Source: Vitrella brassicaformis (Eukaryota > Sar > Vitrellaceae). From it: a stretch of 64,000 nt of DNA. A program made the translations under genes and the position numbers. Location of the stretch: the NCBI GenBank assembly GCA_001179505.1, contig CDMY01000138.1, positions 62,001 through 126,000 of the forward strand, given 5' to 3'. The notes below the pieces were generated by a model. The model did not search any database and was not told where the DNA came from. It saw only the letters and a list, made by a program, of their open reading frames with translations. Shown here piece by piece: positions 45,337-58,044 of the stretch (position 1 is its first letter; each line of letters opens with the position of its first letter).

Positions 45337-45442
45337 TGTAGCAACTCACGACGTAGTAGTGGCACGTGGTTAATGCGGTGTTCCGGCGAGATCCTCAAAC
45401 CCCAACCCTAGACCCACAAGCCCTGCTCTGTTTGGTTCTGCG
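45337..45442. promoter_or_regulatory. Short divergent promoter region
   Basis: 106 bases between the start codons of the secreted paralogue D (minus) and the doublecortin-kinase (plus). Contains CAACCCTAGACC-like sequence but no clear TATA element. Inference from spacing only. Confidence 0.35.
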
Positions 45443-46222
45443 ATGTTTGGCTTTCCTGAGGTCGACATAGGTGTGGGACTAGGGTCCTGTGACGCCACGC
45501 GGACAGTGTTTGTGGCCCGCAACGGGGGATCAGGGGATCCGGTCAAGGTCAACATCGCCCACCACGCCAAACTGGGGGACCTGTTGGAGGCTGCCGGCAG
45601 GAAACTGGGAATTGGTGGGCTGCACACTGCGGGAAGAATATACGCGCAAAAGGAGAATGCATGAGAACCCTCATTTCGTGTCTTTCTATGATGGTGTGCA
45701 TGTTCTATGTGTCAGCTCACCCGTCGCGTTGTTTTTATGAGAGTGGGGAGGAGGTCAAGGACATCGATAGCATCCTCGATGACGAGGTAAGCCGGGCGGC
45801 CCCTCAATCCTCTCCCCTGCGGACACACGAATGATTGTGTCCATTGATGGCCACGTCGGCGCGTCCGTCGGTCAGGTTCTGTTCATTTCTGAGGGCGGGG
45901 GGTTCCGAAAGAGCCTCAACAGAACCAACACGAGTAAGTTACCCTGGCTGAATATAACGGACGGACATGTACAAATTGGCTTCCTTTTCCGCTGGTTGGT
46001 CGGTCGCTTTGATTGCAGCGACAGAGGGCATCATGGCAGGGTACCTTCTGAAGGAGAAAATAGGGGAAGGGGGATTCGGCAAAGTCATGAAGGCAGTGCA
46101 CATGGAAACTAGTGAGCATGGCACGCCACCGAGGCACGCAGGAAGACTGACTGATCAATCACCATACGGCATTGCCGGTTGCCGGTTGCCGGTTGCCGGT
46201 TGCCGGTTGCCGGCTGTCTCTG

Positions 46223-46254
<32 letters not shown>

Positions 46255-48741
46255 TGTGGCGCAGACCAGTTGGCTGCGGTCAAGTTCATTTCCAAGAAGT
46301 CCTTCAGAGAGATTGCCGATGCCGATAGGGTCTTCGTCGAGATCCAGGTCTGACCGACGCCAACTGAGCCATGTCTCTCTGTTTGCACAATCATGTGCTT
46401 GGCTGCGCTGTGTGGGTGCAGGCATTGCGTGATTTGTCTCACAAGCACGTCATCCAGATGTACGATGTGGTTGACCACCCGTCCTACATCTGCTTCATCA
46501 TGGAGTTTGCCTCCAACGGCGAACTGAGGGAATACGTCGCCAACAGACAGCGGCTCACCGAAGACGGTCAGTCAGTCAGTCAGTCAGTGAGATGCAGACA
46601 GGGCCGGCTGCCGTGTGCGATTGGTGTATTGTGCGTCTTTTGTGTGTATAGAGGCGCGTCATTTCTTCCAGCAGATTGTCAAGGGCGTCCACTACTGCCA
46701 CAGCAGAAACATCGTACACAGGTATACATACGGGTGACCGACGCGACCGGGAGACACACGCCCCAACCAAACACTTTCGTGTCATGCAGGGACCTGAAGC
46801 TCGAGAACATCCTCCTGGATGACGGCTTGAAATGCAAAATCGTCGACTTCGGCCTCTCGGTGAGGAGTGAGACATGGATCGTGTCTGCCGGCCTTTCTGT
46901 CTGTCATATCAACTGTTCGTTTGACTGTGTCGATGCATGCAGGATTTTGTTGCTCCATCTGAGAGGGTGGTGACAGAAGGCGGCACCGAGGCATACCTCG
47001 CACCTGAGGTCAGGGGGATGCACACGTCCAGGCAGCCACAAGTGGTCGATGGTGCGTATCGGTTGCTTGCAACTCAGGTGTATCACGGAAGCTCCGCAGA
47101 TTCTGATCCCTTCAAAATCGACGTGTGGGCCCTCGGTGCGTCAGTGAGACATACGCAGACTCACTCATCCTCGCCGTATAAAAATTGGCTGGTTCAGGTG
47201 TGATTCTGTATGCGATGACCCACGGCAAACTGCCTTTCCACGCACCAGACCGAGTCACACTCGAGAAACTCGAAAGAGTGAGCGGAGAGGGAGAAACGGA
47301 AAGCGTTTGTTGCGAACCGGTTTGTTCATCGATGCAGGAGGGTTTGGACTTCAGGGGGGGCTGCAGTCAGGCGATGCAGGCGCTCATCCTGGCCATGCTC
47401 ACTGCAGACCCCAAGAAGAGACCGTCCACTAACGACGTACGTCTGTCTGTCTGTCTCTACGCGTGGACGGATGCAAGGACACACGGTAGTGCCTCCATGC
47501 TGCGTGCATGCAGGTGATGATGGACCCCTGGCTGCGTCAACAGCTGCTCTACGACAGGAGGAGCGACACCCTGCCCTCCTCTCACTCCACACCCTTCCTC
47601 CCGTCCGTGGCGTCCACAGACACACATGCACCGGGCCCTTTGGCCGCCACGGTTGGCCCGTTCTCAGCTCTGTCGTCGCAGGACGAGCACGACAGGAGTG
47701 GGGAGCCGCCCTGCCAGCCCACCTCCCCCCAGTCTATGACGCACCGTCCACCGCGTCTGAGCGTCATAGACTCCGGTGCCCTCAGTGTGCCTGCCTCGGC
47801 CCTCGCCACGCCCCAGCACGCGCCGCTGAGCAAATTCTCGTGGACCAGCAGCAGGGACGAGCAGGAGGAAGATGGGCTCGCATCGGCCTTTGCTGCCAGC
47901 GCAGCGGCATCACCATGTGGCGGTATGCACTCCCAGGACGCCACTGGAAGGCGCTCAAAGCGGGAGAGCGCGATCGCGGGTGAAAGGAAACGGGTCACGA
48001 TCGCGTCGGCTGGCGAGGACAGCCAGGACGCCTCGAAGCGGAGCGGCGCGTCGGATGCCCCCCCGTCACAGCTGCTGGCCATGGCTGAGTCGATCCTCAG
48101 AGACCGGTCGGCCAAGGAGGGGACACAACGGCAGCTGAGGCGCGAGAATGCCACTGTGGGGGCGAGAGAGAAGACCGTCGAGAGGCGGGCTCCGCAGTCG
48201 TCTGTGCGGCGGACGCCCACAGCTGCCAGTGCTACGGCTGCTGTAGCCGGTGGTGGAGCTGGTGCAGGTGGTGGGCGAGACACGGACAAGGAGGCGACCT
48301 TACCTCGCCCCGTCACCACACATAACTCTCGCAGTGCCTCCCCTGTTCCATCGCCAGCAGCTTCAACAGGCAAGGCGACCGATAAGACAGGCAGACACAT
48401 TGGGGGCCGTTCCAACTCCCTCTGTCCGTCACCATCTGTGCTTGCGTTCAGGTCGAGCTGGCCGTCGTCTTCAGCAGGTTGGGTCGTCCATTGTGACATC
48501 ATCGGGCGTGGCTTCCCCACCCACACCCAGCAGTCCGAAAATGTCGCCCCCCATGCACAGTAGCCACAGAGCAGCCACATCTCAGACACCGAGTAGCCAC
48601 AGAGCGGCCAATGCAGCAATGGCTGCGGTGCTCGGAGGGGGGCAGGCCAGCACGACGACCTCGACAGTGGGCACGGGGACGGAACTGTATGCGACAAGCC
48701 GGAGAAGAGACAAAAGCCTGCCGACGTCCTCTCGTGCTTGA
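45443..48741 (+). CDS. Doublecortin-domain protein kinase (DCLK/CAMK-like)
   Basis: The N-terminus reads as a doublecortin domain: TVFVARNGGSGDPVKVNIAH, LGDLLEAAGRKLGIGG with GRIY, ESGEEVKDIDSILDDE and VLFISEGGGFRKSL. Such domains bind microtubules. A complete Ser/Thr kinase follows: glycine loop KIGEGGFGKV; catalytic Lys in AAVKFISKK; hinge FIMEFASNGEL; HRDLKLENILLDD; VDFGLS; activation segment GGTEAYLAPEV; IDVWALGVILYAMTHGKLPF; and ILAMLTADPKKRPS. The kinase resembles the CAMK/AMPK group. A long disordered Ser/Pro/Ala-rich tail (about 350 residues) follows, ending either at 48563 unspliced or at 48741 after a GTTGGG acceptor exon (VGSSIVTSSGVASPP). About ten introns. The junction between GRIY and ESGEEV has no good GT donor, so that exon border is unresolved. 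Confidence 0.8.
46171..46213. repeat. GCCGGTT tandem repeat in a kinase intron
   Basis: Six copies of a 7-base unit TTGCCGG, followed at once by CT and TG runs. It lies in the intron just before the exon carrying the catalytic lysine. Confidence 0.85.
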
Positions 48742-49351
48742 TTCTCTCTCTCTGCATGGAATGAGAAAGGAGGGGACCTATTTGTAAGTCCGGGTCTCAC
48801 TTGCGTACGTACAGGTGTGAGTCAAGGTCTAGGGGCAGGCGGGCAGGCAGGCAGGTAGGGACACTGAGGCTGCCGCGGTCACCTACACGCATCACGTGAC
48901 GGCAATTCCTTACTTGTCTGTCCACTTACCTTCTTGCGTGGGTACACGTGTGTGTCTACGCGCTCGTGTGCATGCGCGATGAAGCACTTCACACTGATTG
49001 TTTGTGTGCTTCTGGGTGAAGCGTGTGTGTGTGCCTGGTGCGCTGAGTGCCACATTGTTTGTTTACTGACGTGAATGACGTCCGTGCTAGCGCATCAGAA
49101 GGACGGCAGGTGAAAACTATGCCGGGTGCAACTGAATGGAGTGTTCTCTCTCCCTCTTCGCTTGGACGTCATTCCTGTTCTCGTGAGAGAATGTCCGTGC
49201 GATTAACTAATGCATTCATGTCCAAGCTGTCTGTCCAAATACTCATCTATCTCGAAGTGTTTGAGCACCGATATCTCTCCCAGCCAGCCAGCCAGCCAGC
49301 CAGCCACAACTAACTGCCCGTCTGCTATGCAGCACAGTACGCACACGTCTC
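48742..49351. other. Intergenic, 0.6 kb
   Basis: No gene seen. GGCA tandems (48836-48854) and a CCAG run (49280-49306). Confidence 0.55.
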
Positions 49352-50246
49352 TCATCGGTCACTGCTGTCCCTAATCTGCTCCGCCTCCAAAAAGGCCGCC
49401 ATGCTCTCGGCACTGAGGCGATGATAGATCCATTCACGCATCTGCTCAGCGCCGATCTTGTGCTGATAGAATGTCAGAGCAGGCTGATTCCAATCGAGCG
49501 CCTGCCAATCCAGCCTAGCACACCGTAGTCTTGCCGATAACTCTATCGCCGCCCGAAGCAACTGCGATGTCCACCATCCAACATAGCGCACACAGCAGGC
49601 AGGCAGCACAGAGAAAGAGCATTTACCTCTGCCTGTCCCTGTCCCTCTCTGTGTGCGTATGTCTTGCCATTTTGCCGATGCCGCTCTTCCGATGCTCCTC
49701 GTGTACATAAAGATCCTCCTGATCGATTGGCGCCACACACACACACATATTACAAGCACCCACCCATTGTGTATCCAAACGTGCGTGCACTGATTTAGAT
49801 GCTTACGTACAAGGAAGAGGTACTCCCCGCGCCACGTGCTGAAGGCAGCGTGAAGCAAGGCAAAACCGGCAGGTGCAGAGCCAGAGTAGGCCAAGAAGCA
49901 ATAAAACCTCGGCCGGTCGCCGAATCCCACATTGAGCAGATACTCCTGGTTGAACACATTGAGAAGCCAAGCAGGAAAACGGCACTCCATTCATTGCAGA
50001 ACACACACGAGAGAGAGTGCGGTGCATGCTGTGCACACCGTTGTGTGAGCGCACCTCGCTTGTCTTGACCTGATCTGACATTTGTTCAAACGCCGCTAAG
50101 GCACGAATAAACGCCATGATATCCTTGACGTGCTCCCTTCTAGCCAGACAGAGCTGGACCTCACTGCCTTTGGTTGCCCAGCCTGACGATTCGACACAGA
50201 TCTCCTCCATCGCACGCAGCACGTCGGAAGGCGCGAAGCTCGTCAT
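49352..50246 (-). CDS. GNAT acetyltransferase, diamine/SSAT-like
   Basis: Predicted acetyl-CoA-dependent N-acetyltransferase, closest in appearance to spermidine/spermine or thialysine acetyltransferases. The start at 50246 (MTSFAPSDVLRAMEEI) leads to VQLCLARREHVKDIMAFIRA with LAAFEQMSDQVK. Exon 2 reads EYLLNVGFGDRPRFYCFLAY and APAGFALLHAAFSTWRGEYL. Exon 3 holds DLYVHEEHRKSGIGKM with the acetyl-CoA loop (R-K-S-G-I-G-K). Exon 4 reads LLRAAIELSARLRCARLDWQ, ALDWNQPALTFYQHKIGAEQ and stops after IRDSSDR. The W(N)xPA..FY motif is the SSAT signature. The intron after KM starts with GCAAGA (donor at 49667), a GC-AG intron; reading through would put a frame break inside the fold. Confidence 0.85.
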
Positions 50247-50685
50247 GCGGGCGACAGAAGGGACAGAAGAAGCAGCACACTTGCAACAAATATCATTTAA
50301 AGGGGTGAGAGATGCCCTACCGTGAAACGGTTCGAGTGAGGCAAACGTCCGAAAAATTTTCAAAACAACGCAAAAAATACAATATCGAGGAGAAGTTTTA
50401 AAAGCCGCAAAAAAAGGGGGTCTGTGTGTGATGGACACGTCTGCCTGCTTGCCGCCCCTCTGTCCAGGCATACAGGCGAGACATGTCCACGGAGCATTCG
50501 ATGCACATGTATTTGTCCTTGCTTGTCCACATGAGCTTCTCGTGTACATGTACGCGTCACCACATCAGCTACTTGCGTTGGGGGAGTATGCATGCGCGGG
50601 CGGGCGTGGGGGCGTCTCCCTCCCAATGCATGACGGCCCCTCGATGCGGACATCGTCTAAGTAAGAGGCATGTAATCTCTTTGCA

Positions 50686-51529
50686 ATGCCTTCTCTGGTT
50701 CATCCTGACGATCTAACAGTTTGTGTGCTCATCGGGATCTCGGTCGCGCACTGCAGCAGCCCTGCTCTCCGCATCGGGCAGCACTTGACGACATCCGCCG
50801 AGTCGTGGGACGAGATACTGAGGCACGACACAGAGGTAGCTGTTTGCAACGATTCTCCAGTCGACCCACGGTGCGCGTGACTCTCCATCCAGATGGCACA
50901 GCCGATGACCGGATGTATCAGCAGACCTACGCTCAAGCGGGACAGGACGCCTGGTTTGCCGATCCGGAGGGAGCAATTGCCCTTGGCTGGTTGACGCGAT
51001 ATCCATGCGCGGTCATTCACAGGAATGAGACGGACCACACTGTGAGTTTTCTTCTGTACCATCTACGGTCTCAAGCCAACAAGATCCCGCTTGTGGCCCA
51101 CGACGGCAGCGCCCAGGGCAAGGAAGAGATGATCAACGAACTCACTACGCTGCTGCGTCGTTCAGGGTGGGTGCTAGAGGCGTCTGATGCGTTGTCTTGG
51201 GTCTTCCGCAAGGCGGGCACCCCCTGCATCAACGATGAAGCGGTGATCCGTACGCTGCTGGATCTTAGCCAGGTGGACGAAGGGAAGGAAAGGCCAGCTG
51301 GCCTAACATACGAGGTCATCGCGTATGCATTTGTGAGTGCACGCAGCAAGAGGAGCCTCAAGACATCGAGATGAACCCGGCCTTCGACCGGAGCAGCAAG
51401 ACCTCCTACGCCTACTTTCATATCTACCATGGTGGCAAGTTCAAGAACAAAGAGACACTCTTTGGTGTGGCGGGGTGCAAGTTTGTCGACAAGGATCAAA
51501 GCAATTGTGGCAGAAAGTGTGTATCATGA
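50686..51529 (+). CDS. Unrecognised protein, exon structure tentative
   Basis: Strong coding character between about 50880 and 51330: VTLHPDGTADDRMYQQTYAQ, GQDAWFADPEGAIALGWLTR, SFLLYHLRSQANKIPLVAHD, MINELTTLLRRSGWVLEASD, VFRKAGTPCINDEAVIRTLL and AGLTYEVIAYAF before a GTGAGT donor. A 3' part reads MNPAFDRSSKTSYAYFHIYH, GGKFKNKETLFGVAGCKF and ends CGRKCVS at 51529. A 5' exon (QHLTTSAESWDEILRHDTE) would end at a GTAGCT donor. No family recognised and no clear start codon, so the 5' end is open. Confidence 0.45.
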
Positions 51530-52319
51530 CGGAAAGAGACATGTTTGCCTTCTGACTGGTTCGCGTACGGCGAGAGATACGAAAGAACACAGACCGCTGC
51601 AACTACCGTTATAGCCCTATTCAAAACTCACAGAACGTATCTCTTCCGAATGGCTGCCCTCAACAGCAAGCAGCGAAGCATCCATCCTCGGATGGCCCGT
51701 CGCGCAGCGCGAGATCGACGGCATGGAACGGGCGACGGACACGCAATTTTTAAAATCCGCCAGGCACTCCAGGCATACATGGATGTGATGGCCATGCAGT
51801 ACATCATGAATGAATGGCAGACAGCAGGCAAACACACCAATCAATTACTCCATCTCAGTCCGTCCGTCAATTTTCTTAATTCTTTCCAAGTGTCTCGGTG
51901 CTGTCCCACCTACTGTATCTTTCACCCCAGAGCTCCTGCCACTGGGATGCCTCATTTCAGTATGTGTGTGCATCCATCATCGTCCGTGCATACCTTGAGG
52001 TAGGTCAGGCTGCTGTGCTATCCATCTTCAAGACACTTTTTATCTGATAGCTTAGCTTGTGCATTAGGCGTCAGTCAACTGGCGTCAGTCAACTGACGTC
52101 AGTCATGATATCGATCGATTAATTGATTTGTTGCATCCGTCTCTGTGTAGTGTAGGCCATCCATCCATCACACACCACTTAATTGCAGCCGACAGACAGA
52201 CAGGCACAACACGCGCAGCCCAGCCCAAACATCGACTGACTGATGGACACCCACCCACCCACGAATACATACAGACAGACATGTCTCATCAATCGTCGCC
52301 GGCAGTCAACACAATTGAG
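51530..52319. other. Intergenic, 0.8 kb
   Basis: No gene seen. Three near-copies of GGCGTCAGTCAACT (52067-52103) lie in tandem. Confidence 0.55.
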
Positions 52320-54167
<1,848 letters not shown>

Positions 54168-54547
54168 GGTGACGGCAGCGACAAGCGGTCCCGCTCAGGG
54201 TCTCCGCCCACTGGGTTTCAGGCCTGCGATGGCAGATGGCTCCCTGCCCGCGGCGGGCAGGCGCCTGTCAGTGGTGCACACAAGACAAGACCATCACCCG
54301 GGACCACACATGGCAACGGATTCCCTTCTTACACTTCGTCAATTCTTGTTCTCTTCCTCTGGGCTCAACGAATTTCCGCTTGTCCTGCTTGTCATTCTTC
54401 CCTCACTGCTTCTTTCCTCCTCCCATTCCAAGCTCGCAGCTGCTCGGAAGCTTGCAGTGAAAACCAGAGGAAGTTTAGGCAACAAAGAGACCGACCTGCA
54501 GTAGGAAACGTCCATCGACAGTTCGCCGCAACCTTCCACCCCCATAC
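54168..54547. promoter_or_regulatory. Divergent spacer between Rab6 and MutS2
   Basis: 380 bases between two opposite start codons, so it should contain both promoters. No clear TATA box or known motif. CT-rich stretches lie at 54345-54425. Confidence 0.35.
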
Positions 54548-57534
54548 ATGGCAAAGCGATCATCGGATCTGATCAAGGCGGCCTTTCTAAGCATCTTCTC
54601 TCTCGCGTCAGCTTTCCGGATCCTGCCTCATCCTGCAAGAACGAGGGCACCACTGGACAGGCGGTGGCATGCGATGGCGATGAGTGCGCTGCCCATGTCT
54701 GATGACGCCTTGCACCTCGACCTCTTTGAGCGCACCTGGCAATCGTTGGACTGGCGTGTCGTCATGGCGAGCCTGGCCGAGGCCGCCTCCACTTCGCCCG
54801 GCAGACGGCTGGCTCGTAGCGCGTCCTTTGCAGGATCTCACGACGAGTGCCTGGTTCTATACGAGCAGGTCGGGGATGTACGGCGGCTATCGGAGCAGCT
54901 TCCCTTCGCCACCTCCCTTGATATAGGTACATGCACATGCAGGTCCACAGCATTGACATCATGGACGCTTTTTCGTGCTGTGCAGAGCATCTGGTGAATG
55001 TGAGTGACGAGGGAAGGGCGCGTTCATCTTTCAGCCTGCCTGATCTCTATCGGATTGGCACAGCCCTGGACGATGTGACGCATCTGAAGGGCTGGTTGAG
55101 CGCCGCGCATGACCGCTTGGTTGCCGCGGCCAAGAGAGAGAGTGACAGGGGCATCGGCTCGCTGCTGGAGTTAATGGAGCCCGTGCAGCTTGACAGCGAG
55201 CTGACAGATCTGTTCAATGGAGCCTTTGAGGGTGAAAAGCACATACAGTACTTCACCGTATGAGGATCATCCATTGTTCGATTGTCCCCCTCTGTTTCTT
55301 TCGCCAGGGAGTGAGGACAGTCCCGTGCTATCTGGCAACAGGTTTCCCGAGCTGCGCCGTCTGCGCGAATCAATCGCCCGGCTGGAGATGTCCTTGCAGG
55401 TGACAGATCTCGTCGATGCACTTCTGAGCTCTTCACAGGAGGGCCGTGTGATTGTGTCTGCAGGCGCGCATCGAACAGATTGCCCGGCGGCCGGAGTTGC
55501 AGCCGAAGCTTGCCGACGGCTCCGGGGGCAAATGGAGCCGAACAGATACTGGCCGCTTCGTGATTGCCGTCCAGCGACGCTACAGGAAAGGACTGGGGAT
55601 CTCCCATGACTTCTCCGGGAGCGGCAAGACAGTCTACCTCGAGCCCGCAGAGCTCGTGGAGCCCACCAATGAGCTGATGGAGGCACGAATGTCTCTGCGC
55701 AGCGAGGGGGCCCGGATTTGCTCAGATATGTCGTGGATGGTCACAAGACATGCCGTCGCCATCGCCAATGCAGTCGAGTGTGCTGGGAGGGTGGACCTTG
55801 CTCAGGCAAGGTATCTGCTGGGAGAGAAGATCGGCGGCACCATACCAACTGTCGGCACTGAGGGGAAGATCCACATCGATCAGTCCAGGCACCCAGTCCT
55901 GGCTCTGCGCGGCGTCGAACCCACAGCCAATGATATCTCGCTCGGCTTCGACTATGATGCTCTTGTGCTCACGGGGCCGAATGCGGGAGGGAAGACGGTC
56001 GTCCTCAAGACTCTGGGCCTGTTTGCGCTGTTTGTGCGGTATGGCCTTCCCGTGCCGGCAATGGATGGAGCACGGGTGGATTGGTTCAACCCCATCCTGG
56101 CTGACATTGGTACGCTCACATTCACGCACAACGTTGCGCACAGAGGCAGGCACATCACGAGATGACATTGTGATGTACGTATCATCTTCGCGTGTGTGCA
56201 TTCCAATGGCATGCAGGCGACCTTCAGACAGTCACCGGAGACGTCAGCACCTTCTCGGGCCACCTGCTCGTCTCTAAGGTGATGACGAGCAAGCAGGATC
56301 AATAATGTCAGTCGCACATCCCTGTCTGCATATGCTCGCTTGTACAGGCTGTGCTTGAGCGTGCGGGTCGTGGTGCGCTGGTGCTGATGGACGAGATGGG
56401 GACGGGCACAGACCCTTCCCAGGGAGCCGCACTCGCGCAGGCGCTGCTCGAGACCCTGGTCGACAGCGGCTGCAAAGTCGCCCTCACCACTCACTTCTCT
56501 CAGGCAAGCGCACCATATATACACAAGACCCACCGATGACATACGTCATTCCTAGTACGCCGTTGCTCTCTGTGTGCCCCCCTTCGCCTCATTCGATCGA
56601 TCAGCTCAAGGAGCTCGCAGCGAGTGATCGCCGGTTTCGCATTGGTGCGATGGAGTGGATGCAGGGGCGGCCCACCTACCGCCTCAAGCTGGGCATGGTT
56701 GGCGAGTCGTTGGCACTGGACGTCGCCGAGCGGCTGCGGCTGCCGAGCAGTGTGCTCGATCGTGCGCGGTTGCTCCTCGATGAGGACACGCGGCGGCTGA
56801 CTGAACTGGTCAAGGAGCTGGAGCACGAAAAAGAGAGTGTGAGGTCGCTCAAGCAGGAGCTTAAGAGGGAGACCAAGAGGACGGAAGCGCTGCAGAGGGA
56901 GCTGGAGGTCGCCAAGGAACAAGTGGAGCAATCGAAAGAGGAGGTCAGGAGACGGATATCCATAAATGCATACGCCAGCGATCTAAGTGATGTATTGTGA
57001 ATGTACCGACCCGTGGGTGCATATCGTGCATGTGTGCAGGTGTTGTTCGAGACGGCCAAGATCCGACTCGCTACTCTGGAGTCCGAGGAGGGCGAGCTGC
57101 GATCCCTTGTGTCGCGGCTGAAGGAGGAGGAGGACCTCAAGCTTGCCGAGGCTGCTCTGCGCGAGGCGGAACGGCTAAAGCTGATCGCCAAGGAGAAAGT
57201 GGACAAGGGCAGGAAACTGCCAACCGGATGGGTGAAGGCGGCAAAGGTGGACAAGGGCGATGAGGTGTATGTGCTCAAAGGCCCGCTAGCCGGCAATCGC
57301 GGCAAGGCAGTCAAGAGGGGGGGGCGCGGCGTGGTGACAGTGCGTGTGAATAAGGGCGGGGGGCGGGATGTCAATGTGGAGATGCCTCCGGACTACCTCG
57401 CCGTGAGGCGGACGGCCGCCAGTGGCGGCAAGGGCGGGGAAAAGGGGGCGAGGGGAGGCGCGAGTGCTCTGGATAAGCGAGTGCTGGAGATAGAGAGGAA
57501 GAAGGCACTGCTCTTCGGAGGGAACAAGAGATAG
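54548..57534 (+). CDS. MutS2-family ATPase, probably plastid-targeted, no Smr domain
   Basis: Exons 54548-54926, 54986-55231, 55308-55399, 55464-56109, 56217-56278, 56348-56503, 56605-56943, 57040-57534. N-terminal signal peptide LIKAAFLSIFSLASA followed by FRILPHPARTRAPLDRR, a bipartite plastid leader with the ASAF motif. The core and lever regions (LPDLYRIGTALDDVTHLKGW) follow. The clamp-like segment includes RFVIAVQRRYRKGLGISHDF and SGSGKTVYLEPAELVE. The ATPase has Walker A TGPNAGGKTVVLKTLG, DLQTVTGDVSTFSGHL, Walker B ALVLMDEMGTGTDPSQGAAL and TTHFSQLKELA. A long coiled coil follows (LTELVKELEHEKESVRSLKQ...), then a KOW-like barrel (GDEVYVLKGPLAGNRGKAV). The usual C-terminal Smr nuclease domain is absent; the protein ends LFGGNKR. 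The intron at 56504 begins GCAAGC (GC-AG). MutS2 acts on recombination or on stalled ribosomes in bacteria. Confidence 0.93.
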
Positions 57535-58044
57535 CTAGTCTCCATGCATCTTATACCGACGCTCTTTGTCCATCTCTTTCTGCCTACCACTATCACAAGG
57601 CAGACTTCCTGTCCTGCTCAAACTTTCGGTGGAGCTCCTTGCGCCTCACGGGGTGTGGCCGGTCAAATCTGCAGCGCCCCTCATCTCTCGTATGTCGTCG
57701 GCATTCTGCCTGTGTCGGGACCTGATTCCCCCCTCGTGCCCACTACGCCGGTGCGGGCGACCACCTCCACTTTGTGCTGCAGACAATACACATGGACACA
57801 TGCACACATAACACACATGGGACACATGCACACATGGACGTCGATGGCAGGAAACCGACTTTTTATCATTGAGACACGAGAGAACGGCCACTGAATGAAA
57901 GATTGAACGAGTGCTTTATTCTTTGGACATCTTTGCATGCTGGCGAAAAATTGCGATCCTGTCCGAAGCCGGCCTCCAACGCCTCCGAGTCTGTACGCAC
58001 ACTGTACCTCTCCCCCTCAGACATTGTTCGTCATTCCGTCCACC
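57535..58044. other. Intergenic, 0.5 kb
   Basis: Spacer between MutS2 and the carbonic anhydrase in the same orientation. Contains CACATG/ACACAT repeats (57790-57840). No gene seen. Confidence 0.55.

Noticed and set aside
47582-48757. 391-codon minus-strand frame opposite the kinase tail
   Set aside because: Shadow of the GC-rich Ser/Pro/Ala coding tail; no family resemblance and no expected codon pattern.
56676-57374. 232-codon minus-strand frame opposite MutS2
   Set aside because: Ser/Leu/Arg-rich mirror of the Glu/Lys coiled coil; the plus-strand reading is clearly the gene.
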